A stretch of DNA of 64,000 nucleotides from Niveibacterium umoris (lineage in GTDB: Bacteria; Pseudomonadota; Gammaproteobacteria; Burkholderiales; Rhodocyclaceae), in NCBI RefSeq assembly GCF_014197015.1, contig NZ_JACIET010000001.1:1736001-1800000 (forward strand). Reading direction: 5' to 3'. This document shows, in pieces, positions 1 through 7,536 of the stretch. Numbering within the stretch: position 1 is the stretch's first letter; each line of letters opens with the position of its first letter. The position numbers and the translations under genes are program-made. The notes below the pieces were generated by a model, which searched no databases, was not told where the DNA came from, and saw nothing but the letters and a program-made list of their open reading frames with translations.

Positions 1-1180
1 GCTCGTCTATGGCACGCAGCAGATGGGTCCGTACCCGCGACATTGCGTCTTCCCGATGTGACTCGCCAGCGCGAAAGCCCGGCGTCAGCGACATCGTCAG
101 GCGCAGCATCTCCGCATCAACCGTCGCGGCATCAAACAGCGCTGGATACTCGATGCGGCCCTGCGACTCCCACCAGGCCTTGTAGCCACCGCCCACGGTC
201 GAGAACGGGTTGGCAAACGCACGCTGGAGGTCGAGCCGTTCGCGGTAGACGAGACGCGCCGGCTTGGGGATGAGCGTACCGTCGTCAAAGCGGGCGAACG
301 CCCAACGCACTGCCGACAGCGGATCTTTGCCGAGCTCGGCGATCGTTTCCGTGTACCAGTTCACCAACTCCGCAACCGCGGGCTGGCCAGAAGCGTTCTT
401 CCAGGCCATGGCCTTGTGCGCACCGCTGTCGAAGCCAGTGAAGTGGTAGAACCCGAGCGGCGCGCCGTCGACCAGGATGCCCTCGGCGAGTGAGCCGCTG
501 AGCTCACGGGTCGTCACATTCCACGGCGCCACGTTGAGGCGCGTCGTCCGGAGGATACAGACGCCCTCGAAGAAGGCGGGCACGAGGTCGATCCAGCGCT
601 GGTCGGTGAAAAGCCCGTTATGGATCTCGGCACGGCAGAAGTGATAGATCCGCTCGGACCACCATGCCGCAAAGGCCTTGCCTGTCTCGGTCGGAGCCAC
701 TGCGGCAAAGCCCAGGTTGTAGACGCCATGCTTGAGACTAGCGATCTCGTTGTCCATTACGGCGGCAAGCGTTCGCTCCGGCGACACCTGGTGCGGAGTC
801 AGCGCAATGTTGGCAGAGCCGATCGCTTCAACGACATCGTCGAGGCGCGAGAACAGGACCGTATCCGGATCGAGATACACAACGCCGGCACAGTCGGGGC
901 GATCGAGCAGCCGAGCCAGCAGGAACGGCTTGATCGCGGTCGACAGCTCCACGATGGTGTGGCAGAACGACCAGCCGACCACATCCGGAATCTCGAGCGA
1001 ACTGACCGGGTGGATCTCGTCGAAGGGCTCTGACGAGAGATCAAGCCCCTCCGGCACTTCATCGGACAGGGCAAGGTGAACGATCCACTCCGGATGATAT
1101 TTCCGTATGGACGCGACAAGCGCGCGCACCTTGGGAATGTAATTGCAGGCCGCACTGGTGAAGACGTGGATTCTTTTCAA
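1..1180 (-). CDS. GT8-like glycosyltransferase, 3' end cut by window edge
   Basis: The gene is read on the minus strand and runs off the left edge, so only about 393 N-terminal residues are visible. I chose the TTG at 1180 because AGGA lies six bases upstream; another in-frame TTG is at 1186. The translation begins LKRIHVFTSAACNY and contains YLDPDTVLF, a DxD metal/nucleotide-sugar motif, followed by HGVYNLGF and FTDQRWIDL. These match cytoplasmic retaining glycosyltransferases that read like family 8 enzymes. The start lies just after the stop of the upstream glycosyltransferase (1189), so the two are probably co-transcribed. The role in building the glycan exported by the neighbouring Wzm/Wzt transporter is inferred. 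The donor and acceptor sugars cannot be read from the sequence. Confidence 0.75.
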   Translation of the reverse strand, partial: MKRIHVFTSAACNYIPKVRALVASIRKYHPEWIVHLALSDEVPEGLDLSSEPFDEIHPVSSLEIPDVVGWSFCHTIVELSTAIKPFLLARLLDRPDCAGVVYLDPDTVLFSRLDDVVEAIGSANIALTPHQVSPERTLAAVMDNEIASLKHGVYNLGFAAVAPTETGKAFAAWWSERIYHFCRAEIHNGLFTDQRWIDLVPAFFEGVCILRTTRLNVAPWNVTTRELSGSLAEGILVDGAPLGFYHFTGFDSGAHKAMAWKNASGQPAVAELVNWYTETIAELGKDPLSAVRWAFARFDDGTLIPKPARLVYRERLDLQRAFANPFSTVGGGYKAWWESQGRIEYPALFDAATVDAEMLRLTMSLTPGFRAGESHREDAMSRVRTHLLRAIDE

Positions 1181-1188
1181 GATCAATC

Positions 1189-2781
1189 CTATTTGCCGGA
1201 TAGTGAAAGGATGTGGGCGAATTCAAGGATCTCCCCGAGGAGACCGTCGCCATCCTGATGACGGGCGATCCGGCCGCGGGAGCAAGCCTTGACGAGATCC
1301 GCCTGAGCCCCGAGGTCGAAGGACATCAGGGGCAGTTGCATCGAGAGAATTTCGTGCGCAACGAACGAGAAGGTTTCGGGGCAGATGGACGGCAGCAAGG
1401 CGATCCCGATGCCGTGCCGCTCGACAATGTCGGGCAGTTCATCCTGATCATAAGGCCCCGTCTCGGTCACGACGCCGGCCGGGCAGTTGGCATCGACGCT
1501 GCCGATGATGACGATCCGCACCGGTGCCTTGCGCCGTTCGATCGCAGCGGCGAGATCTGCGACAACCTGCGCCCCCTTGTGCACGGAGATCGTGCCGATG
1601 ATGCCCACCACCACCGCGGTCTGGTCGGGCTTCGGGCGAGCCACAGGCCGCAGCGGGACAACATAGTGCGGACTGAGCTGCGCACGCATCTCGACGCCGG
1701 CAAAGGCACGCTTCATCAACCTGATGGATGACTCGGAGAAGCAGCGCACCTCGTCGGCCAGCGTCAGCAGAGCAGCCCATCGCTGCCGCCAGGCAACTAC
1801 CGAGCGCTCCCCGGTCAGGGAAACGAACCCCTCTTCCTGCTTCGACAGGCACGACGAGCAGCGGTCCGGGCCTGGAATATCGCAGTACCTGCCATCCTCG
1901 TCGAGAAGGAAATGGGACGGACAGACGTAAAAGTACTCGTGGATCGCGATGATCAATCGTGCGTCCGTTGCAGCCTTCAGGCCGGCAACAAAATCACGGA
2001 GCGAATCCGGGTCCGGGAACGACACAGCGCAGTTCAGGAAGATCTCTGCCAGCCGCGCCCCAAGCAATGCGCCACGCAGGGAATCAAACGCCTTGAGTGC
2101 CTGCACGAGAATCACGCCGGACGCGTCGCGGATCTCTACGAAAGGCGTCATCTCGCTGACACGGAAGCTCAGCAGGACGACGACATCGCCCTGTGCGATC
2201 CAGTCGGCAACGACCCGTTCCCTGAACAGGTTCGCGCCACCACCCATCGAGTGATCGATCACCAGCCTTGCGTTGCGCCCTGCCACACAGTTTGCCAGCG
2301 CGATCTGGTCCGGAGCCTCGAGTCGGGCCGAGCCGCGGTAATAGTGCAGCGCCTTCTTCCAGAGGGTTGCGAAGCGGCCCGAACGCGCCAGCCCCCATAC
2401 CCGGCGAAGGAGATAGGCGCCGTGCACCCGCGCCTTGGCAGCTTCCGGATCACGGGCCGGCAGAGCAAGCGAGCTCCGCCAGGTCTGTCCATCGCCAGAA
2501 GCGAAGACCAACTCGGCGCGTTCCGGGGGCTGCCGGTTCCACCCCGCAATCATCATGAAACCGGAGTTGGCGGCGTTGGGATTTCCGGGAAACGCCAGCG
2601 CAACGTCCTCGCGCGGCTTACCCATGGTCGCCTTGACGCGCTGGCAGCTACCGTCCGGAAAATGGAGCACCAGATGGACCTGGCTCAACCGCGCTACAGG
2701 ATCGAGCGCCCAGCCGAAGCAGAACAGCCCCTTCTCGTGACAGGCAAGATGATCGATCTGGCAGATGAAGCGCTCGGTCAT
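1189..2781 (-). CDS. GT4-like glycosyltransferase with N-terminal accessory domain
   Basis: The start MTERFICQ at 2781 overlaps the stop of the upstream sulfotransferase gene by ATGA, which suggests translational coupling; an in-frame start at 2817 would overlap by 40 bases and is less likely. The protein is about 530 residues. Roughly the first 130 residues look like a beta-rich accessory domain containing GLFCFGWALD. The rest resembles a GT-B glycosyltransferase, with GTISVHKGAQVV at the start of the C-terminal Rossmann half and PETFSFVAHEIL in the donor-binding region. A cysteine cluster (YVCPSHF, YCDIPG, CSSCL) in the middle is seen in some surface-glycan transferases. Cytoplasmic action on a lipid-linked glycan is inferred from context. 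Confidence 0.75.
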   Translation of the reverse strand: MTERFICQIDHLACHEKGLFCFGWALDPVARLSQVHLVLHFPDGSCQRVKATMGKPREDVALAFPGNPNAANSGFMMIAGWNRQPPERAELVFASGDGQTWRSSLALPARDPEAAKARVHGAYLLRRVWGLARSGRFATLWKKALHYYRGSARLEAPDQIALANCVAGRNARLVIDHSMGGGANLFRERVVADWIAQGDVVVLLSFRVSEMTPFVEIRDASGVILVQALKAFDSLRGALLGARLAEIFLNCAVSFPDPDSLRDFVAGLKAATDARLIIAIHEYFYVCPSHFLLDEDGRYCDIPGPDRCSSCLSKQEEGFVSLTGERSVVAWRQRWAALLTLADEVRCFSESSIRLMKRAFAGVEMRAQLSPHYVVPLRPVARPKPDQTAVVVGIIGTISVHKGAQVVADLAAAIERRKAPVRIVIIGSVDANCPAGVVTETGPYDQDELPDIVERHGIGIALLPSICPETFSFVAHEILSMQLPLMSFDLGAQADLVKACSRGRIARHQDGDGLLGEILEFAHILSLSGK

Positions 2782-4271
2782 GACTTGATGAGGCCAAGGT
2801 AATTCGCTGTTCGCCACCAGCGCGTTGAGCGGATAGCGTCAAGCTCGGCCGTGAGCGCGTCCATACGCTCAGCAAGCTCCCCGGACTGCTTGCGCAAGAC
2901 GGATATTTCACCCTGTCGCTCAAGGGCGAGACGCTCGGCCTCGGTAAAGGCTGCGTCTGTCGCCTTGAGCTGCTCATCCAGCGCCGCTAGCTGCGTCAAC
3001 CGTTCGAGCGCCAGCGCCTCATTCTGCTGCAGCGCCTTCTGCGTCTCCCCAAGGCGAAGATCAAGCACGCCGAGTTCGTGCTGCCGAGCCAGCGCGAGTT
3101 CCTGCGACCGCTGGAAGGCCAGTTCGGTCTCGCGCAGGCGATTCTCGATGGCGATCAAATCGTCCTGACGCGCGAGTGCGAGGTTCTGGCAGGTTTCCAG
3201 GGCCTCCTGAGTCTCGGCCAGCCGCTGCCCATGCGCGGCCAGTTCGCGATGGCAGGCGTCCGACAGACGCTCGGCCGCAGCCAACGCGTCCGCGAGTTCG
3301 CGTTCACGAAGTCCCGATTCGTCCAGCGCCTGCAAACGATCCGCGGCAATCTGCTCAGCTACCGAGAGACCGCGCGAGGTCGCATCGAGCCGCCCCTCAA
3401 GCACGTCAAGCTGCCGGTCACGCTCAAGGAAGCGCTGGACCGACTCCAGTTCAGGGAGGACCTGCTCGCGGAAATCTCGAAGCAGATCCTTCCACGCGGC
3501 GGAATCGCGGAACACCCGCGGGGGGACACTGTTTGCTGCGGCCTCTCGCAGCAACAGGTATGCCCGGGTTGCCAGCAAAGGCAGTTGCTCGCTTGCTGGC
3601 ACGCGCCCATGGGCCAAGTCCGGGGAGATGAAGTCAGCGGCGAACCGATCACGAACGACATCGGGCGGCGTGACTTCAAGCCAGTCTGCCAATTCCGCGA
3701 AGTGGTCAGCCGGACGCTTCAGGAGGTCGGAGAAGTCCAGGAAGCGGGCATCGACAGCAACATCGAGATAGTCGAGCGCGCCGAGCAGGTGGGTCATCCA
3801 GAGCCAGGCAGCACGGCTCGCCGAAATGCCATCCCGCCGCTGCAAGGAATGCGCAACCTCGGCCGGATCCCGGACCGCCATCAGCAGTCGCGGCTGGATC
3901 CCGCGGCGCGCGAAGACCTCGCGCCAGAAAGGCGCCAGCACGCACATGCGCGGGTCCTTGAAGCCCCAGAGGGCAGCACCTGCGAACAGCCCGTCGAGCA
4001 GTCGCGTGGCATCCTCGACACGCCCTTCCCATTCGGAGAGATCGCCAATGACGGGGGGCAGTGGCGAATCCCATCGGCGATCGCATTCGCGCAGCAACAG
4101 ATTGTTGAACGCAACGATGGCCTGATCCTCGAAATAGCCCTTCGGGTTCCACTCGTTCTCTGCATAGAGCGAGCCACCCATCACGACGCCCATGTGTTGC
4201 AATGCCGCGGCCATCGCGCTGGTCCCGCTGCGATGCATGCCAAGAACGATCACTGGTTGCCTGTTCTTCAC
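2778..4271 (-). CDS. Sulfotransferase-like protein with long C-terminal coiled coil
   Basis: The 497-residue protein starts with MKNRQPVIVLGMHRSGTSAMA. The GMHRSGTS segment is the 5'-phosphosulfate-binding loop of PAPS-dependent sulfotransferases, and GFKDPRMC near residue 105 matches the 3'-phosphate-binding region. The sulfotransferase-like part covers about residues 1-270. From about residue 280 to 485 the chain becomes a heptad-like coiled coil rich in Leu, Ala, Glu and Gln, with repeated units of the form LALxRQxELxxLxxRLxET. The gene overlaps its neighbours on both sides by four bases (4271/4268 and 2781/2778), so it sits inside a tight operon with wzt and a glycosyltransferase. Sulfation of the exported glycan is the likely role, but the acceptor is unknown. 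The tail may tether the enzyme to partners. Confidence 0.8.
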   Translation of the reverse strand: MKNRQPVIVLGMHRSGTSAMAAALQHMGVVMGGSLYAENEWNPKGYFEDQAIVAFNNLLLRECDRRWDSPLPPVIGDLSEWEGRVEDATRLLDGLFAGAALWGFKDPRMCVLAPFWREVFARRGIQPRLLMAVRDPAEVAHSLQRRDGISASRAAWLWMTHLLGALDYLDVAVDARFLDFSDLLKRPADHFAELADWLEVTPPDVVRDRFAADFISPDLAHGRVPASEQLPLLATRAYLLLREAAANSVPPRVFRDSAAWKDLLRDFREQVLPELESVQRFLERDRQLDVLEGRLDATSRGLSVAEQIAADRLQALDESGLRERELADALAAAERLSDACHRELAAHGQRLAETQEALETCQNLALARQDDLIAIENRLRETELAFQRSQELALARQHELGVLDLRLGETQKALQQNEALALERLTQLAALDEQLKATDAAFTEAERLALERQGEISVLRKQSGELAERMDALTAELDAIRSTRWWRTANYLGLIKS

Positions 4272-5566
4272 GCGCCCACTCGCTCCGCAGTAGCCGTTAC
4301 GTCGAGATCCACCAGTCCGGTGGCCCTGATCGCTCGTTCCGGTTTGACACGCACCATCACCGCATCGACTTTCCGGGCCAGATAGGTGAGTTCGCCATCA
4401 GCGGCACCCATGATGCCGACATTCAGGAAATAGACGCCCGGGTTTAGCAGGCACCGGAAACGGATCACGACGTCGAACCGCTCACCAGGCTCGATCCGTG
4501 CCAGCCCGCTCCCCGGCGTATCGGTCACCGCGCCCCCGATTTCAACGCCCGCGGCCGTCTTGGCCATCATCCCGAAGATCACGCTTTGTGCCGCCGAGTC
4601 GAAGGTCGCCCGGAAGCGGACGGTATACATCGCACCGTGCTGCAACTGATTGACCAGCCGCCCAAGCTCGTCCTGCACCTCGACGGCATGGATCGCGGCG
4701 CCTCGGCTCGCGTAGTCCAGCGTTGTCTGGGGCACCAGTTCCGGATCGAAATCAGGACTCACCGCCACGACTTGCGGTACGCCAGTGTCGGGAAGGGTAT
4801 CGTCCGGCCTGGCTGCCGCGATGATCTCGTTTGCGGCGGCCCGGGTCGCGTACACGAGCTTCTGGTACAGCGCCACCACCGGCTTGGGTTCGCCCTCCAT
4901 GATCTTCTTGCCGGCATCGAGGAGAATCACCCGATCACACAGTTGCAGCACCGTACCCGCGTCATGCGAGACGAAGAGAACAGCAACGCCGTCTGCCTTG
5001 AGTTCCTGCAACCGCAGGTAGCACTTGCGCTGGAAGGCTTCGTCGCCGACGGCGAGCGCCTCATCCACCACCAGCACGTCGGGTTTGACCTGGACCTGCA
5101 CCGCAAACGCCAGGCGCACCACCATGCCGCTCGAGTACGTCTTCACCGGCTGGTCGATGAACTCTTCAATCCCGGAGAACGCGACGATCTCGTCGAAGCA
5201 CTGATCGACGTCCTCACGCGAAAGCCCCAGCACAGCGGCATTCAGGTAGACGTTCTCGCGGCCGGAGAACTCGGGATTGAAACCCGAGCCAAGTTCAAGC
5301 AACGCGGCGATCCGTCCATTGGCTGAGACTTCGCCCGCTGTCGGGTTGAGGGTGCCGCAGATCATCTGCAGAAGCGTCGACTTGCCGCTTCCGTTCCGCC
5401 CCACAATACCGACGGTTTCGCCTTTCGCGACCGAAAACGAAACATCGCGCAGCGCCCAGAACTCCCGGTAGTAGCGCTTGCGTCCGCGCGCGAGCATCTG
5501 CATCAGTCGATGCCGCGGCTCCTCGTAGATCTGGTAGCACTTGCTCAGCCCGATGGCCCTGATCAT
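4268..5566 (-). CDS. wzt: Wzt-type ABC transporter ATPase with C-terminal glycan-binding domain
   Basis: This is the ATPase of a polysaccharide exporter at the inner membrane. The N-terminal half has Walker A ([15 protein letters not shown]), the signature YSSGMVVRLAFA and Walker B (VLVVDEALAVGD), all typical of O-antigen and teichoic-acid exporters. After about residue 250 there is a beta-rich Wzt_C-like domain; in characterised homologues this domain recognises the terminated glycan before export. I chose the ATG at 5566 (MIRAIGLSKCY), four bases after the permease stop. An ATG at 5581 (MSSEC) would overlap the permease gene. The product is about 432 residues. It pairs with the permease gene upstream and is followed by the sulfotransferase gene with a four-base overlap. 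Confidence 0.92.
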   Translation of the reverse strand: MIRAIGLSKCYQIYEEPRHRLMQMLARGRKRYYREFWALRDVSFSVAKGETVGIVGRNGSGKSTLLQMICGTLNPTAGEVSANGRIAALLELGSGFNPEFSGRENVYLNAAVLGLSREDVDQCFDEIVAFSGIEEFIDQPVKTYSSGMVVRLAFAVQVQVKPDVLVVDEALAVGDEAFQRKCYLRLQELKADGVAVLFVSHDAGTVLQLCDRVILLDAGKKIMEGEPKPVVALYQKLVYATRAAANEIIAAARPDDTLPDTGVPQVVAVSPDFDPELVPQTTLDYASRGAAIHAVEVQDELGRLVNQLQHGAMYTVRFRATFDSAAQSVIFGMMAKTAAGVEIGGAVTDTPGSGLARIEPGERFDVVIRFRCLLNPGVYFLNVGIMGAADGELTYLARKVDAVMVRVKPERAIRATGLVDLDVTATAERVGA

Positions 5567-5570
5567 GCAC

Positions 5571-6392
5571 TCAGAGGACATCGGCAAAACCCTTGCGCGT
5601 GCGCTGGAACCACGCAAAACCACCCGCGAGCACCAGGCAGGAGATCCCCAGATGCGCGAGATACCGAGCCGCATCGGGCACCGCTCCGAAATACATCACC
5701 TCGCGCAACTGCTCGACCGAAACCGTCAGCGGATTGAGCATGAACAAGGGCTGGAATTCCTGTGGCAAGGCCGACACTGGATAGAAGATCGGCGACAGGA
5801 ACATCAAGGTCGTGGTCAGAACGCCGATGAACTGCCCGACGTCGCGAAGATAGACACCCAAGGCCGACAGGAACAGGGCACAGCCGGTCGTGAGCAAAAT
5901 CATCGGCAGCAAGGCGAGCGGAAACAGCAGTAGCGTGGGATGCGGCGAGCCAATCAACGCAAGGTGGAAGACAAGCCAGACCAGCGTGCCGACAAGGCAA
6001 TGGAAGACTGCAACACCCACCGAAACCCAGGGCAGGATCTCAAGCGGAAACACCACGCGCTTCACGTAGTTCGCATTCTCAAGAATCAGCCCCGGCGCGC
6101 GATTGACACATTCCGCGAAGAGGTTGAACACAAGCAGGCCCGCAAAGAGCACCATCGCGAACTCGGCGCGCGACCCGGTCGCCTGCGTCCAGCGAGCCTT
6201 GAAGACGACACTGAACACGAAGGTATAGACACCGAGCATCAGCACCGGGTGCACGAAGGACCAGAGCAGGCCGAACACCGAGCCGCGATAGCGGCCCATC
6301 ACTTCGCGCCAGATTAGGGTGCGGATCAGCGCGCGATGGCGCATCAGGCCAAGCACCATCTCCACCGGACTCGCTGAAAAAGTCTGCATCAA
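5571..6392 (-). CDS. wzm: Wzm-type ABC-2 permease for polysaccharide export
   Basis: The 273-residue protein is an ABC-2 family integral membrane permease with about six hydrophobic segments. The N-terminal region IWREVMGRYRGSVFGLLW matches the interface helix and first transmembrane region of O-antigen and capsule exporters. It works with the Wzt-like ATPase encoded immediately downstream to move a lipid-linked glycan across the inner membrane. The start at 6392 (MMQTF) could equally be the next Met at 6389. Upstream is a 97-base gap with a perfect inverted repeat. The gene heads the tight wzm-wzt-sulfotransferase-glycosyltransferase operon. Confidence 0.92.
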   Translation of the reverse strand: MMQTFSASPVEMVLGLMRHRALIRTLIWREVMGRYRGSVFGLLWSFVHPVLMLGVYTFVFSVVFKARWTQATGSRAEFAMVLFAGLLVFNLFAECVNRAPGLILENANYVKRVVFPLEILPWVSVGVAVFHCLVGTLVWLVFHLALIGSPHPTLLLFPLALLPMILLTTGCALFLSALGVYLRDVGQFIGVLTTTLMFLSPIFYPVSALPQEFQPLFMLNPLTVSVEQLREVMYFGAVPDAARYLAHLGISCLVLAGGFAWFQRTRKGFADVL

Positions 6393-6416
6393 GAAACTCG
6401 GTCAAATGCTGTCTGC

Positions 6417-6445
6417 GGAGCACGGCCGCTCTGCGGCCGTGCTCC
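6417..6445. repeat. Perfect 13-bp inverted repeat upstream of wzm
   Basis: The arms GGAGCACGGCCGC and GCGGCCGTGCTCC are exact reverse complements separated by TCT. The element lies between the family 2 glycosyltransferase gene and wzm. Neither side has a U-tract, so it is not a classical intrinsic terminator. It could be a transcript-processing or attenuating hairpin. Confidence 0.7.
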
Positions 6446-6489
6446 TGAATTCACGGCGCGAAACACTGGAATAACTCGATCGCATCGAG

Positions 6490-7458
6490 TTACAGCCGGC
6501 CCAAGGCAGCAGCGATCCAGAGGCTCAGATCGCCCCAGATGCTCTGGCGGTACACCGCAGATCGGCGCAGGCCGGCGAGTCGCCGCAGAACGCCGGCGGC
6601 CCGGCGGGCACGCTCGAACTTGTCCAGCGTCGCGAGCGCAGATTCACTCATGGAGCCACGCAAAGGCGCCAAAGCCGCGATGTTGCGGTCATTCCACTGA
6701 GTCGTTCGCCCGCCAAGCGCCTTGGAGATGCGGGTCAGACGAGCGCGCCAGCCAACATTCGATCCTATCAGGTTGGCACCATGCTGGCGATAGCGCAGCG
6801 TCGGCTTGGGATCAAAAAACACCGTTCCTTTACAGGCACTTACAACAAGATATACCCACCAGTCATGCAAGACCGGAGCAGCCTCGTTGTCGGTCAGGCT
6901 TAGCAGGCGCCTGGCTGCACGATTGAAGACCATGGTGTTGCCACCAGCGATGTTCTGCACCAGGGCGTTTGCAAAAGTTGGGGCCCGACCAAACCGCGGC
7001 GACTCGCCGATCACCCGGTCGTCCGCATCGACCAGGACGGTTCGCGAGCAATACAGCGCGGGCACTTCGGGGTCTTGCTGGTCCAGCCACGCAAGGGCGC
7101 GCGCAAGTTTGTCGGCATGCCACACATCGTCCTGGTCGGCGTACGCGTAGTAGGCCGCATCGATCTCCGCAAGCTGGAGAAGGCTCAGGAAGTTCGCCAC
7201 CACCCCGGCAGCCGGCCCCTGCCGGACAACGACCTGCCCGTCGGCGCGCACCCCGGCAAAAGAGCGAAGCCTGAGCAGGGTGTCGTCACTCGATCCGTCA
7301 TCCGAGACCCACAGCGTCCATCCCCCGTAGCTCTGGGCGGCGATCGAAGCAAGCTGCTGATCAATGTAGGCAGCCCCGTTGAAGGTTGCCATCAGGATCG
7401 CAACGCTGGGCTCAACAGGGCTTTTCACTTTTTCAACTGAAGGGTTTCGCTGGCGCAA
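6490..7458 (-). CDS. Family 2 glycosyltransferase (rhamnosyltransferase-like)
   Basis: The protein of about 322 residues opens its GT-A fold with SVAILMATFNGAAYIDQQL, followed by WVSDDGSSDD and the metal-binding YADQDDVW. These are hallmarks of inverting family 2 glycosyltransferases, many of them rhamnosyltransferases. The TTG at 7458 is the outermost start but has poor spacing from a GAGG sequence; the GTG at 7428 is an alternative. The gene lies between gspD (78 bases upstream) and the Wzm/Wzt set, so it probably extends the same exported glycan on the cytoplasmic face. The sugar specificity is not readable. Confidence 0.85.
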   Translation of the reverse strand: MRQRNPSVEKVKSPVEPSVAILMATFNGAAYIDQQLASIAAQSYGGWTLWVSDDGSSDDTLLRLRSFAGVRADGQVVVRQGPAAGVVANFLSLLQLAEIDAAYYAYADQDDVWHADKLARALAWLDQQDPEVPALYCSRTVLVDADDRVIGESPRFGRAPTFANALVQNIAGGNTMVFNRAARRLLSLTDNEAAPVLHDWWVYLVVSACKGTVFFDPKPTLRYRQHGANLIGSNVGWRARLTRISKALGGRTTQWNDRNIAALAPLRGSMSESALATLDKFERARRAAGVLRRLAGLRRSAVYRQSIWGDLSLWIAAALGRL

Positions 7459-7536
7459 GCCTCAGAACGCCTTTGGTCAGACTCCGCAGTCCGGCTGCGC
7501 ATTCATTGCGCCGCCGGCCGCGAACGATCTGCCGGA

